Notes: generated by a model from the letters alone, not told the origin. Shown: positions 27,341 through 36,465, counted from the stretch's first letter. The stretch: DNA of 64,000 bases from Brucella gallinifaecis (GCF_006476605.1 NZ_ML636804.1:124001-188000), one strand, 5' to 3'. A program made the numbers and translations.

Positions 27341-27508
27341 GGTCTTTTACCGGTTCTCTTTCGTTTGCTTCAAAGTCGAATATCGGGATGTCGTCGTTCA
27401 ACACGCCGCCCCGTTTGATGACCCTTAATGTGCCTTAATCTGGGTTACCAAACGGTGAAGTTTTGAAAGAAAACTTGAACGAGCAGGTAAAACCCCACGA
27501 TCCCGTTG

Positions 27509-27526
27509 TTAGGGTCAGGATCCTAA
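27509..27526. repeat. short palindromic relic resembling the MITE end
   Basis: TTAGGGTCAGGATCCTAA contains TAGGGTCAGGA, the outer 11 bases of the MITE ends, joined to an inverted TCCTAA. It may be a footprint of an excised or shortened copy, or chance. Confidence 0.4.
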
Positions 27527-27614
27527 CTTCATCCAAAAGAAAGCGGCAAGAGTTTGTCCTGCTGGTCTGAGGCAGGATCATAGGCTTGTTAAGTGATAAT
27601 AAATCTGTGAACGC

Positions 27615-27995
27615 TCAGGCGGCTTCGCCCTCATTGCGTAACGCATCACGTGCCGCAATTCTGTGTGCGGGCGTTATATGCGCGCGCACGGCAGTAAGTG
27701 CTGCCATCAGCACTGCAAAATCGTCGGTAAAGCCAATGCCCACCAGCATGTCTGGAACAAAGTCAAAAGGCAGAACGAAATAGGCCAAAGCTGCCATCAG
27801 CGTCATGCGAACGCGCATCGGTGTTTTTTCATCGAGCGCACAATAATACGCTGCCACAATTTCATCCATGAACGGAACCATGCGACCGGCACGGCGTGCA
27901 GTCTTCCAGAAACCCTGTTTCACCCGCTCGCTGCGTTTTTGATAATCGCGTTCGTTTCCGGGTTCAAGGATATCATCAATCTTGGTGCGATCCAT
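27615..27995 (-). CDS. YkvA-family (DUF1232) protein
   Basis: 126 residues. The DUF1232 core is RVRMTLMAALAYFVLPFDFVPDMLVGIGFTDDFAVL, with the family LPxDxxPD motif. It is a small, partly hydrophobic protein likely tied to the membrane; no function is known. The start at 27995 (MDRTKID) is used. Divergent from the phosphatase gene. Confidence 0.88.
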   Translation of the reverse strand: MDRTKIDDILEPGNERDYQKRSERVKQGFWKTARRAGRMVPFMDEIVAAYYCALDEKTPMRVRMTLMAALAYFVLPFDFVPDMLVGIGFTDDFAVLMAALTAVRAHITPAHRIAARDALRNEGEAA

Positions 27996-28170
27996 AATCA
28001 ATCAAACTCCAGTCAGCCAGATGAAGGGCTGTGACGACAATAAGATGGGGGTGTTTTCAGCAATTTTCAAGCTGTCTGACCCTGGCATGGTTCTGCTAGC
28101 CTGTTGCGTATCATCACATTCTGCCTATGTTGCAGTTCATCTCATAACTTGTCATCGCTGCGAGAGTTCC

Positions 28171-28647
28171 GTGATCCAATCAGCCCCAACCAGTATTCTG
28201 TTTGTCTGTGCAGGCAATATTTGTCGCTCTCCACTTGCTGAAGGTGTGATGGGACAGGTTCTGGCTGAACGGCGCATTGATCATGTGCTGATCGATTCAG
28301 CAGGCACCAATGGCTATCATACCGGCGAAGAGCCAGATGAACGCTCAATTCGCGTTGCAGCACGCTACGGCCTTGATATTTCTTCACAGGCTTGCCGCCA
28401 GCTCATTGCCAGTGACTTTACCCGTTTTGATCTGATTCTGGGGATGGACCGCTATAATATGCGGATGATCAGCCAGCGTAAGCCTGCCAACGCAACTGCC
28501 CGGATCGGATTGTTCACCGAGATTGCTCAAGGCACAGCCGTTGAAATCCCCGATCCCTATTATGGCAAGATCGGGGATTTTGAACAGGTTTACCGGATGG
28601 TTCTGGCTTCCGCAAAAGCGCTGGCCGACCAGTTCTGGCGTGATTGA
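28171..28647 (+). CDS. low-molecular-weight protein-tyrosine phosphatase
   Basis: 158 residues, the usual length. The P-loop is FVCAGNICRSPLAEGV (CX5R with Cys near residue 16) and the general acid is in IPDPYYG near residue 127. Dephosphorylates tyrosine (or arginine) phosphoproteins; targets unknown. The GTG at 28171 is chosen because it gives the family N-terminus; the frame runs upstream to 27982 without similarity. Its 3' end overlaps the convergent thpR gene by 58 bp. Not beside an exopolysaccharide operon, so a role there is not indicated. Confidence 0.88.
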   Translation: MIQSAPTSILFVCAGNICRSPLAEGVMGQVLAERRIDHVLIDSAGTNGYHTGEEPDERSIRVAARYGLDISSQACRQLIASDFTRFDLILGMDRYNMRMISQRKPANATARIGLFTEIAQGTAVEIPDPYYGKIGDFEQVYRMVLASAKALADQFWRD

Positions 28648-29180
28648 GGCATCAAAGGCCAGGCTTCTTCGACAATATAGGGGCCGCCGCCGACAGAATC
28701 GCGTGATGACATCAGCACGAAACGGCCTACCTTGAACGGCATTGTCGAGAAGTTGCCGCGCGATGAGAGGTATTGCACGACATCTTCGATGCGTGGATTT
28801 CTCAACCGCGCCAAAGTCACATGGGGGGTGAATTTGCGCGGATCGGCGGGAATGCGAAGGCGCTGGCAGATGCGTTCGATTTCTGCCTGCAAAGCGTTGA
28901 GTTCAGGCGAGGGAGATACGCCTGCATAGATGCTGTGCGGTTTCTTGGAACCGAAAGCATCAACACCGGACAGATTGAGCATGAATTCAGGACGCCTTAT
29001 GCGATCAAGCGCATTGGCTACCTCGTCGGCCACATGGCCTTCCACATCTCCGATAAAACGCAAGGTTATGTGGTAGTTTTCGACATCAATCCAGCGTGCA
29101 CCGGGAAGTCCGCCTCGTAATAACGAGAGCGAAAGCGCGGCATCACGCGGGATTTCGAGGGCAGTAAAGAGACGCGGCAT
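28590..29180 (-). CDS. thpR: RNA 2',3'-cyclic phosphodiesterase (2'-5' RNA ligase family)
   Basis: 196 residues. The two catalytic HxTx motifs are YHITLRF near residue 42 and PHVTLARL near residue 125. The family hydrolyses 2',3'-cyclic phosphate ends of RNA and can ligate tRNA halves in vitro. Start at 29180 with GAGGAGG 7 bases upstream. The C-terminal codons overlap the phosphatase gene on the other strand (28590-28647). Confidence 0.9.
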   Translation of the reverse strand: MPRLFTALEIPRDAALSLSLLRGGLPGARWIDVENYHITLRFIGDVEGHVADEVANALDRIRRPEFMLNLSGVDAFGSKKPHSIYAGVSPSPELNALQAEIERICQRLRIPADPRKFTPHVTLARLRNPRIEDVVQYLSSRGNFSTMPFKVGRFVLMSSRDSVGGGPYIVEEAWPLMPQSRQNWSASAFAEARTIR

Positions 29181-29209
29181 AAAGCATCCTCCTCGAACCG
29201 TTCTGCGCC

Positions 29210-29246
29210 AGAGCGTCATGTGGTAAACCACGGGAGGACGCTCTGC
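29210..29246. repeat. palindromic hairpin between tesA and thpR
   Basis: CAGAGCGTC / GACGCTCTG outer arms with an inner GTGGTAAACCAC hairpin. It resembles the AGAGCG ends of the dispersed repeat family and may terminate tesA transcription. Confidence 0.5.
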
Positions 29247-29362
29247 GTTAGAGTGCCTGTGCATCGATCATCAGAAAAACGAATCTCTTTTCATCAGCGA
29301 TGCAGCTCATAGCGAATCATTCTTCTTGGCCATGGGCAAGCTGTTTATGCCTTTCGATTGTG

Positions 29363-30070
29363 TCAGCCGCCTGATGTCCCCGTCTTTTGTTGCGTTTTCA
29401 GGGTTTTCTCGATTGTTGGCATGAAATTGCTCACTATCATTTCCACACCCTTTTCATTGGGATGCATGCCGTCTTCAAGCAAAAGCTCTTTTTGTGCTGC
29501 AACACCATCGAGAAAAAACGGATAAAGCGCTACACCATATTTCTGGGCAAGCTTTGGATAGATCGGGTTGAACCTGTCGGCATAATCCTTGCCCATATTG
29601 GGCGGGGCTATCATTCCGGCAAGAATGACAGATATGCCGCGTGTTTTTAGTCGCGAGAGCATTTCATCGAGGTTCTTCTCGGTAATATCTGGTGAAATAC
29701 CGCGCAGCGCGTCATTGGCTCCGAGTTCCAGAATAACCAGATCAGTACCATCGGGGATCGACCAGTCGATGCGTGCAAGCCCGCCGGTGGTGGTGTCGCC
29801 CGACACGCCGGCATTCTCAATGCTGACATCATAGTCCTTGTTATCAAGCGCTTTTTCAAGCTGCTGCGGGAAGGCGGCATGGGAAGGCAGAAGATAGCCC
29901 GCCATCAGGCTGTCGCCAAAGCCAACAATCTTTACCTGCGCAAGCTGCTCGGTTGGCAATGCATCTTCAAGCCCCGTTGGCTCTTCCTGTGCACGTGCAG
30001 ATGTCACAATAAAAGACGCAGCTACGGCAAAAATCGATAACCAAACCGTGATCGAGTGTTTGAAACGCAT
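29363..30070 (-). CDS. tesA: arylesterase / TesA-type GDSL lysophospholipase, exported
   Basis: 235 residues with a signal peptide (ITVWLSIFAVAASFIVTSARA). SGNH hydrolase blocks: GFGDSLMAGY with the nucleophile serine, VSGDTTTGG, GANDALRG, and the DGMHPNEKG block with catalytic Asp and His. Acts on esters in the periplasm. It is divergent from an ABC transporter of the YbbA/YbbP type, the arrangement conserved in many proteobacteria. A TTG three codons upstream (30079) is an alternative start. Confidence 0.9.
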   Translation of the reverse strand: MRFKHSITVWLSIFAVAASFIVTSARAQEEPTGLEDALPTEQLAQVKIVGFGDSLMAGYLLPSHAAFPQQLEKALDNKDYDVSIENAGVSGDTTTGGLARIDWSIPDGTDLVILELGANDALRGISPDITEKNLDEMLSRLKTRGISVILAGMIAPPNMGKDYADRFNPIYPKLAQKYGVALYPFFLDGVAAQKELLLEDGMHPNEKGVEMIVSNFMPTIEKTLKTQQKTGTSGG

Positions 30071-30193
30071 TTTAAGCAACCCATATCTAGCTAATTGGTG
30101 ATCTATGCACCTACATGATTCCTTGTTGCGCCAAACAAGTTCATTTTTGTGACGCGCTTTGGCTCTTGAATATTCATATAGGAAGAAAAACGC

Positions 30194-30931
30194 GTGACGG
30201 AACAGGTGACCTCGCTAAATCATAGCTCAATTTCCGACCCGATCATTGAGCTTGAGAATGTTCATCTGACGCTGGGACATGCAGCATCATCTGTCCATGT
30301 GCTCAAAGCTATTTCGCTTTCAATTGCAAAAGGTCGTTCTGTTGGTATTGTCGGGCCATCGGGTTCGGGCAAATCCACGCTTTTGATGGTGCTTGCCGGT
30401 CTTGAAAATATCGATCAGGGCATGGTCAAGATCGCTGGCGAAACCATCAGCGAAATGAGCGAGGATCAGGCCGCAGCCTTTCGCGGCGCCAATATCGGTA
30501 TTGTGTTTCAGTCTTTCCATCTTATTCCGAATATGACAGCGCTGGAAAATGTCGCTGTGCCACTGGAACTTGCAGGCCGCAGGGATGCTTTTGAAGTGGC
30601 CGAGCGGGAACTGCGTGCCGTGGGCCTTGGCCAACGCCTGACCCATTACCCGTCAGAACTTTCAGGTGGTGAGCAGCAGCGTGTGGCAATTGCCCGTGCG
30701 CTTGCGCCAAGTCCGAAAATTCTGATTGCCGATGAGCCAACAGGCAATCTTGATACAGCCACGGGGCGCCAGATCGCCGATCTTCTGTTTTCCAAACAGC
30801 GCGAAAATGGTCTGACCATGGTGCTTGTCACCCATGATCCATCGCTTGCCGCTCGGTGCGATCAGGAAATTCCGGTGCGCTCAGGCCGCATTGAAGAACC
30901 TGCGCTTGAAACAGCGGCGGCAAGCGCATGA
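30194..30931 (+). CDS. ybbA: ABC transporter ATPase, YbbA/LolD type
   Basis: 245 residues. Walker A GPSGSGKSTLL, signature LSGGEQQRVAIARAL, Walker B ILIADEPTGNLD and switch His in LVTHD are all intact. It powers the FtsX-like permease encoded immediately downstream (ATGA overlap). The pair with TesA is thought to act on membrane lipids or lipoproteins, without a proven substrate. The start is a GTG at 30194 with AGGAAG upstream. Confidence 0.9.
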   Translation: MTEQVTSLNHSSISDPIIELENVHLTLGHAASSVHVLKAISLSIAKGRSVGIVGPSGSGKSTLLMVLAGLENIDQGMVKIAGETISEMSEDQAAAFRGANIGIVFQSFHLIPNMTALENVAVPLELAGRRDAFEVAERELRAVGLGQRLTHYPSELSGGEQQRVAIARALAPSPKILIADEPTGNLDTATGRQIADLLFSKQRENGLTMVLVTHDPSLAARCDQEIPVRSGRIEEPALETAAASA

Positions 30932-33477
30932 GTTTTGCAAGATCGTTTTCTCTCGCTTTGCGTTTTGCACTGCGCGAAATGCGCGGTGGACTATCCGGGT
31001 TTTATATCTTTCTGGCCTGTATTGCGCTGGGTGTTGCAGCCATTGGCGGCGTCAATTCTGTTGCGCGTTCGGTCAGTACCGGGATTGTCGCGGAAGGCCA
31101 GAGCATTCTTGGTGGTGATGTCAGTTTTGCACTTAATCAGCGCGAGGCAAGTGCGGATGAACGCGCTTTTATTGAAAAGCAGGGCAGGGTGGCTGAAAGT
31201 GCCACAATGCGCTCGATGGCGCGTTTGCCGGATGGGTCTGATCAGTCGCTGGTTGAAGTGAAGGCCGTTGATTCTGCCTATCCGCTTTATGGTGAACTGA
31301 AAGTAGCGCCTGCGCTTTCGTTTGAAGAAATGACAAAACAGCATAATGGCGCCTATGGTGCTGCTGTCAGCCAGGATTTTCTCAACCGTATGGGCGTTGC
31401 GCTCGGGACCAGACTTCTGCTTGGTTCGCAAACATTTGAATTACGGGCACTGATCGAAAACGAGCCGGATCTTCTTTCATCGGGCTTTAATTTTGCACCG
31501 CGTTTTCTGGTCTCGATGGATGGACTTCGTGCCTCTGGCCTCATTCAACCGGGAAGCCTCGTTGATCATATTTACAAGGTGGCCTTGCCGGGCGATGCTT
31601 CTGATTCTGCAATTTTGCAAATGCGTGAAAACGCAACGAAAGACTTCCCCGATGCAGGCTGGAATATCCGCTCGCGCAATAATGCAGCACCGGCGCTGAG
31701 TGCCAATATTGAACGTTTTTCGCAATTTCTTACACTGGTTGGCTTGACTGCCCTGATCGTCGGAGGCGTGGGGGTAGCCAATGCCGTACGCGCCTATCTG
31801 GATGGCAAGCGCGGCGTGATTGCGACGTTTAAATCTCTGGGCGCTCCTGCGCGTTTTGCTGTGCTGGTCTATCTGGTACAGATCATTGTCATTGGACTTA
31901 TCGGCATTGCTATTGGGCTTATACTGGCTGCAATCATTCCCTTTGCTGCTGCCATGGCCCTTGCCAATTATCTGCCAGTTGCAGGCAGCGGCGGGTTTTT
32001 CTCCGATGCGCTGGCGCTTGCAGCCGTGTTCGGCCTGATAACAACATTGGCTTTTGCTGTTATTCCGCTGGGTCGTGCGCGCAATATTCCTGCAACCGCC
32101 TTGTTTCGCGAACAGGGTTTTGAACAACGCGGTCTGCCATCCTTTCCCTATCTCGCGCTTGCGGTTCTGCTGATTGCAGCTTTGGCCGCTCTTGCACTTT
32201 ATGTCGCCTATGACCGGCGCATCGCAGCCATATTCATTGTGGCATCCATTGCTGCCTTTGGAGTTCTTCGGCTTGTGGCTGATGGTATTCGCTGGTTGGC
32301 GCGTCGTGCGCCGCGCACACGCTCAACTGCTGTGCGGCTTGCGGTTGGCAATATATATCGCCCGGGCGCATTGACGCCATCCGTGGTGCTCTCTCTTGGC
32401 CTTGGTCTGACATTGATGGTGGCGATTGCCTTGATCGACGGCAATTTGCGGCGTCAGGTGAGCGAAAATATTCCGGCACAGGCCCCGGATTTCTTCTTTG
32501 TCGATATCCAGAACAATGACATTGGCGATTTCACAAAGCTTGTGAGTGGCATTGTCCCGGACGGGAAACTCACTTCCGGGCCGATGCTGCGTGGACGTAT
32601 TGTTGCTTTCAATGGCACCAATGTGCGCGATATGACCATTCCGCCAGAGGCTGCATGGGTGCTGCGCGGTGATCGCGGCATTACTTTTGCCGACAAGGTT
32701 CCTGAAAATTCAACTTTGACCGAGGGCGAATGGTGGCCGGAAAATTATACTGGCGAGCCGCTTGTTTCTTTCGCAGAGCGTGAAGGCAAGGAACTGGGCC
32801 TCAAGCTTGGCGATATGGTGACAGTCAATGTGCTTGGCCGCACGATCAATGCGAAGATTGCGAGTTTCCGGCAGTTGCAATGGGAAACGCTGGCGATGAA
32901 TTTCGTCATGGTGTTTTCGCCCAACACGTTTGCCGGCGCTCCTGCCACCTGGCTTGCAACCTTGACCATTCCTGACGGTCAGAAAAATCTGGCGCCCGAT
33001 GTTTTGCGGCAGGTCACAAAAACATGGCCAGCCGTTACAACTGTCAGCGTGACTGATGCGCTTGATGTGGCGAATAATCTGATCAGCCAGCTTGCAACGG
33101 CAATTCGCGCCGCTGCATCGATCGCCCTTGCTGCTTCTGTTCTCGTGCTCGGCGGCGCTCTGGCGGCTGGCAATCGTGCCCGTGTTCATGATGCGGTTGT
33201 ACTGAAAACACTGGGTGCCACGCGGCGTATATTGATCACAGCCTATATTGTTGAATATATGCTTCTGGGGCTTGCTACAGCATTGTTTGCGCTTATTGCG
33301 GGTGGCGTTGCCGGCTGGTATGTGGTGGTGGAAGTGATGAAGCTGAAAGCTCAGTTTCTACCCGATGTAGCTTTGCTGACTGTTGGTGTTGCCCTCATAT
33401 TGACAGTCGGATTCGGCCTCGCTGGCACATGGCGGGTACTGGGTCAGAAGCCTGCAACCGTATTGCGAACCATATGA
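30928..33477 (+). CDS. ybbP: FtsX-like ABC transporter permease, YbbP type
   Basis: 849 residues with an N-terminal helix (about 20-45), a periplasmic domain, a central block of helices (about 260-470) and a C-terminal FtsX block (about 715-845). The core motifs of the FtsX family, such as KTLGATRRIL near residue 755 and KSLGAPARF near 300, are present. Inner-membrane partner of the upstream ATPase. No terminator is seen before the next leader. Confidence 0.9.
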   Translation: MSFARSFSLALRFALREMRGGLSGFYIFLACIALGVAAIGGVNSVARSVSTGIVAEGQSILGGDVSFALNQREASADERAFIEKQGRVAESATMRSMARLPDGSDQSLVEVKAVDSAYPLYGELKVAPALSFEEMTKQHNGAYGAAVSQDFLNRMGVALGTRLLLGSQTFELRALIENEPDLLSSGFNFAPRFLVSMDGLRASGLIQPGSLVDHIYKVALPGDASDSAILQMRENATKDFPDAGWNIRSRNNAAPALSANIERFSQFLTLVGLTALIVGGVGVANAVRAYLDGKRGVIATFKSLGAPARFAVLVYLVQIIVIGLIGIAIGLILAAIIPFAAAMALANYLPVAGSGGFFSDALALAAVFGLITTLAFAVIPLGRARNIPATALFREQGFEQRGLPSFPYLALAVLLIAALAALALYVAYDRRIAAIFIVASIAAFGVLRLVADGIRWLARRAPRTRSTAVRLAVGNIYRPGALTPSVVLSLGLGLTLMVAIALIDGNLRRQVSENIPAQAPDFFFVDIQNNDIGDFTKLVSGIVPDGKLTSGPMLRGRIVAFNGTNVRDMTIPPEAAWVLRGDRGITFADKVPENSTLTEGEWWPENYTGEPLVSFAEREGKELGLKLGDMVTVNVLGRTINAKIASFRQLQWETLAMNFVMVFSPNTFAGAPATWLATLTIPDGQKNLAPDVLRQVTKTWPAVTTVSVTDALDVANNLISQLATAIRAAASIALAASVLVLGGALAAGNRARVHDAVVLKTLGATRRILITAYIVEYMLLGLATALFALIAGGVAGWYVVVEVMKLKAQFLPDVALLTVGVALILTVGFGLAGTWRVLGQKPATVLRTI

Positions 33478-33619
33478 CATATTTGTAATCTTGATGCGGG
33501 AATAGGTCTAAGTTCTTGGTTCCCATGGGGAAAGCGATTTGAATTTCAAGCCGCTTCATCACGATTTTTTGCAGCTGCTACTTGTGTGAGAGCACTAAAA
33601 TCACCATAATAAAACACAG

Positions 33620-33700
33620 GCATGCTGGGGTTCCGCCAGCGGCGCCTGGGAGTGGCTCGGAATGAGCCTGCCCCCGACACCGGACGGAACAAGGCAAGAG
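33620..33700 (+). ncRNA. candidate ybhL leader RNA
   Basis: Structured GC-rich stretch directly before a Bax-inhibitor-1 (YbhL-type) gene. An outer helix pairs 33630-33635 (GTTCCG) with 33685-33690 (CGGAAC), and an inner hairpin is GGCTC-GGAAT-GAGCC at 33654-33668. The ybhL motif is a known conserved RNA element of alphaproteobacteria in this position. The match to it is by context and structure, without a covariance search. Confidence 0.65.
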
Positions 33701-33710
33701 GATTTAAGTC

Positions 33711-34493
33711 ATGGCTGACTTTCGTAATATTCAGGCACAGCAGAGGCCGGTAGGTGGCGCTCGGGTTGGTGCCGACATCGATCAGGGTCTGCGCAGCTAT
33801 ATGCTGGGTGTCTATAACATGATGGCAATTGGTCTGGTTGTTACCGGCCTTGCTGCTTTGGCTGTTGCATCATTGGCAACAACAACGGATCCGTCCGCTG
33901 CTGTTGCACAAATGTCTAACGGCAAGATGCTTACTGCACTTGGTGCAGCCCTTTACACATCTCCGCTGCGCTGGGTGGTTATGCTTGCGCCGCTCGCAGC
34001 CGTATTCTTCCTGAGCTTTCGCATTGAGCGTCTCTCAGTCGGCACAGCAAATGCTGTGTTCTGGGGCTATGCTGCTCTCGTTGGTCTGTCGCTGTCGTCG
34101 ATCTTTCTGGTCTTCACAGGACAGAGCATCGTTCGCACATTCTTCGTGACAGCTGCATCATTCGGCGCATTGTCGCTTTATGGTTACACAACCAAGCGTG
34201 ATCTGTCGGCGATGGGTTCGTTCCTGATGATGGGACTGTTTGGTCTGATCATCGCATCTGTCGTCAACATCTTCCTTGGCTCCACCGCGCTGCAGTTTGC
34301 AATCTCGGTGATTGGCGTTCTGATCTTTGCCGGTCTGACCGCTTATGACACGCAGTCGATCAAGGAAATGTATTTTGAAGGCGATTCTGCTGATAGTCAG
34401 GGCCGCAAGGTTGTTATGGGCGCGTTGCGTCTCTACCTCGACTTCATCAACATGTTCATGTTCCTGCTTCAGTTCATGGGCAACCGTGACTGA
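33711..34493 (+). CDS. Bax inhibitor-1/YccA-family membrane protein
   Basis: 260 residues with seven predicted membrane helices and the family ending (GALRLYLDFINMFMFLLQFMGNRD). Related proteins are pH-sensitive calcium leak channels or FtsH-interacting proteins; the role here is not known. The preceding structured leader and the following strong terminator make it a single-gene unit. Confidence 0.92.
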   Translation: MADFRNIQAQQRPVGGARVGADIDQGLRSYMLGVYNMMAIGLVVTGLAALAVASLATTTDPSAAVAQMSNGKMLTALGAALYTSPLRWVVMLAPLAAVFFLSFRIERLSVGTANAVFWGYAALVGLSLSSIFLVFTGQSIVRTFFVTAASFGALSLYGYTTKRDLSAMGSFLMMGLFGLIIASVVNIFLGSTALQFAISVIGVLIFAGLTAYDTQSIKEMYFEGDSADSQGRKVVMGALRLYLDFINMFMFLLQFMGNRD

Positions 34494-34520
34494 TAGGTCT
34501 GATCAAGGCTAATGAAAAAC

Positions 34521-34555
34521 AATCCCTGTCAAGTTCTCTTGGCAGGGATTTTTTA
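34521..34555 (+). terminator. terminator after the Bax-inhibitor gene
   Basis: AATCCCTG..CAAG / CTTGG..CAGGGATT stem then TTTTTTA. Confidence 0.85.
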
Positions 34556-34585
34556 TTGCGGCCAGGTTATAATCATTGAAGTCAT

Positions 34586-34692
34586 TTAGAGCGCGTTTCG
34601 ATCTGATTGAATCAAATTGGCGCTCTAACTCTTTCTACCTTAAGCATAATCTTATCGATCCTCATTAAACGAAGATCGGATCATGCTTTAAA
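34586..34692. repeat. RIME-like mosaic repeat, left flank of the recombinase island
   Basis: First module TTAGAGCGC...GCGCTCTAA with core GATCTGATTGAATCA (34586-34628), second module AAGCATAATCTTATCG...ATCATGCTTT (to 34692). The first module is an inverted copy of 44490-44531 on the other side of the island. Confidence 0.7.
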
Positions 34693-34715
34693 ATGAGCAC
34701 GCCTAAAACTTGATT

Positions 34716-35888
34716 TTATAGATGTGCGCTTGCTTCAAGCTTCACGTTTCTTAATGCAGGAGCGTATCGTCTCATCTTTGACGGATGGTACCCAAAATGG
34801 ATAAAGAAGGCATCAGAAAAGCTTCTCTGCGATGAAAAGCCTAGATTGCATGCTATCGTTTCCAAATCCATTTGATGCGGTTGAGAAGGGGCGGAGAGCC
34901 ATCTGAAGGCGATGGACAGGCGTTTCTTGGTAATAAAGCTTGCCAGACCTTCATCTTGCTTAAACATTCGATGAATTGCCGATTTAGACAAGTTGAATTG
35001 CTGGCTGATCAAGGAAATATTCAAGTCAGGATCCAACAGGTTCTTGTTTATATAAATTTCTATGGCAATCCGGTCGGCTACAGGAGGGCTGATCTTCTCA
35101 GCTGTCTTCACCGTCCGCGCTGGTTTTTGTGGCTCTTCGTTGTCATGAACATAGCGGGTCAAAGGGGCTATTGTCTGTGTTTCAATAATCCCGGAGCGAG
35201 TGTCGCTGCCACTGCCACTGATCGTTATGAGTGTTGTGTTTGCGTAATTGATATATTCTGACGCTGGTTGAACGGGTGATATTCCGTGTTTTAACTCGAT
35301 CGACGAACTGTCAGGGAATATAGTGTCCTTCCTCTCAACGCTCCACAAACGGCTGGCTTGGGAACGTTCCTCATGCCCAACTAGATCAGTGTAGATTGAG
35401 GTTGTTTTCAAATCCACATGTCCGAGCCATTTTTGGATGAGAGATATTGGTATACCCGCTTCAATGGCGCTGACGGCAAAAGCGTGGCGCAGGGCTTTGG
35501 GCGAAGCTTGATCTGCTGAAATGCCCGCTTTGAGCATGATACGATTGACAATCCGGTAGGCTGTCATTCTGGAGCAGTCCCATAGGGGCTGATTTTTGGG
35601 AATTCGGGCGTCCTGAATATATTTCTTGAACAAAAGAATTGTTACATCAGACAATGGTATTCTTCTGAATACGCCTTTTTTTCTCTTCTTTAAGCTTTCA
35701 ATATATAAATTATTTTCAGTAAAATCTATATTAATCGGTTTAATGTTCAAACATTCAGATATTCTTATGCCGGTCTCGTGTAAGATTCTGCAAAATAGAT
35801 ATGAACTGATTTCATTTTTCTTTGCTTCTTCTAGGAATGCTTCCCTTTCATGCTTGTTTAAATATTTCCGCTTCCCGAAAAGATTCAT
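34716..35888 (-). CDS. tyrosine recombinase fused to an AraC-type DNA-binding domain
   Basis: 390 residues in two parts. Residues 1-185 are a compact tyrosine recombinase of FimB/E size: Arg in ETGIRISECLNI, Lys in SLKKRKKG, Arg-His in PKALRHAFAV, WLGH and the Tyr in SIYTDL. After a linker of about 90 residues, residues 276-380 form an AraC/XylS domain (LISQQFNLSKSAIHRMFK, then IACNLGFSSQRSFSDAFFIHFGYHPSKMRR). The recombinase half is a close paralogue of the product of 36566-37165. In the motif HxxR the His is Lys in both. I do not recognise this fusion from any described system. It could invert DNA and also regulate transcription. Start ATG 35888 has AGGGG upstream. DNA is AT-rich compared with the rest of the window. 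Confidence 0.85.
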   Translation of the reverse strand: MNLFGKRKYLNKHEREAFLEEAKKNEISSYLFCRILHETGIRISECLNIKPINIDFTENNLYIESLKKRKKGVFRRIPLSDVTILLFKKYIQDARIPKNQPLWDCSRMTAYRIVNRIMLKAGISADQASPKALRHAFAVSAIEAGIPISLIQKWLGHVDLKTTSIYTDLVGHEERSQASRLWSVERKDTIFPDSSSIELKHGISPVQPASEYINYANTTLITISGSGSDTRSGIIETQTIAPLTRYVHDNEEPQKPARTVKTAEKISPPVADRIAIEIYINKNLLDPDLNISLISQQFNLSKSAIHRMFKQDEGLASFITKKRLSIAFRWLSAPSQPHQMDLETIACNLGFSSQRSFSDAFFIHFGYHPSKMRRYAPALRNVKLEASAHL

Positions 35889-36465
35889 TCCATATCCCCT
35901 GATAAGTATGAATGCATGAGATAAAATATATAATATTTCCTTAAATTGTTTTTTAGTAAATTCTATTATATATTCATTCCATAATTATTATGGAATTATA
36001 GAAAAATACAGTCAATACCTAATTTAAGATGAATATTGGCGAAATGGCCGTTCATCGTATCATTTGTCATTTTCAAGAAATTTTACAATGAGCATGAACA
36101 GATGTGAACTGTGAGAGCAACCTTTCTGTTGCTCCAGAGGTATGGGCCGGTTATAGAGCACACGAAAATGTGAACGATAATGATTGGATTGTGATCGGTT
36201 GTCTTTAAATTGAATTAACAAATTGATTGTTCACGCAAGTTCGACAAATTTTCAATGACTGTTTCATTTTTGAAGACAGACTGTCGTCAATATGACGGCT
36301 ATGCAAACGTGCTATTTAAAATTAGTGGGCAATATTCGTAACTGCGGAAATAAACCGAAAAACAACTTAAGATTGTTCTTTGTTTTCGCAAAAAAATTCA
36401 AAAATCAGGATAAACGACTGATTACTTGTCAATAAAATGCAGTAATTACAATTACTTATGTGTGC
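35889..36465. other. AT-rich intergenic region left of the invertible segment
   Basis: No supported gene. It holds the operator-like dyad at 35973-35996, a terminator-like hairpin at 36115-36134 (GAGCAAC / GTTGCTC), and a short palindrome GACAGACTGTC near 36279. Composition is strikingly AT-rich. The promoter of the minus-strand fusion gene must be here or inside the invertible segment. Confidence 0.6.
35973..35996. promoter_or_regulatory. operator-like dyad and direct repeat upstream of the recombinase-AraC gene
   Basis: ATTCCATAA-TTA-TTATGGAAT at 35976-35996, perfect arms of 9. In addition TTCATTCCATA occurs at 35973-35983 and again at 35884-35894 across the start codon of the fusion gene. 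Such spaced half sites suit an AraC-type regulator acting on its own gene. Inferred. Confidence 0.55.

Noticed and set aside
35640-35660. TGTTACA-like string inside the recombinase-AraC gene as a third inversion site
   Set aside because: Only one arm is present; the opposing TGTAACA arm and the AGCAATA core are missing.
36115-36134. Hairpin GAGCAAC/GTTGCTC as a further recombination site
   Set aside because: It shares no arm sequence with the TGTTACA sites and has only one copy; it looks like a terminator-like hairpin.
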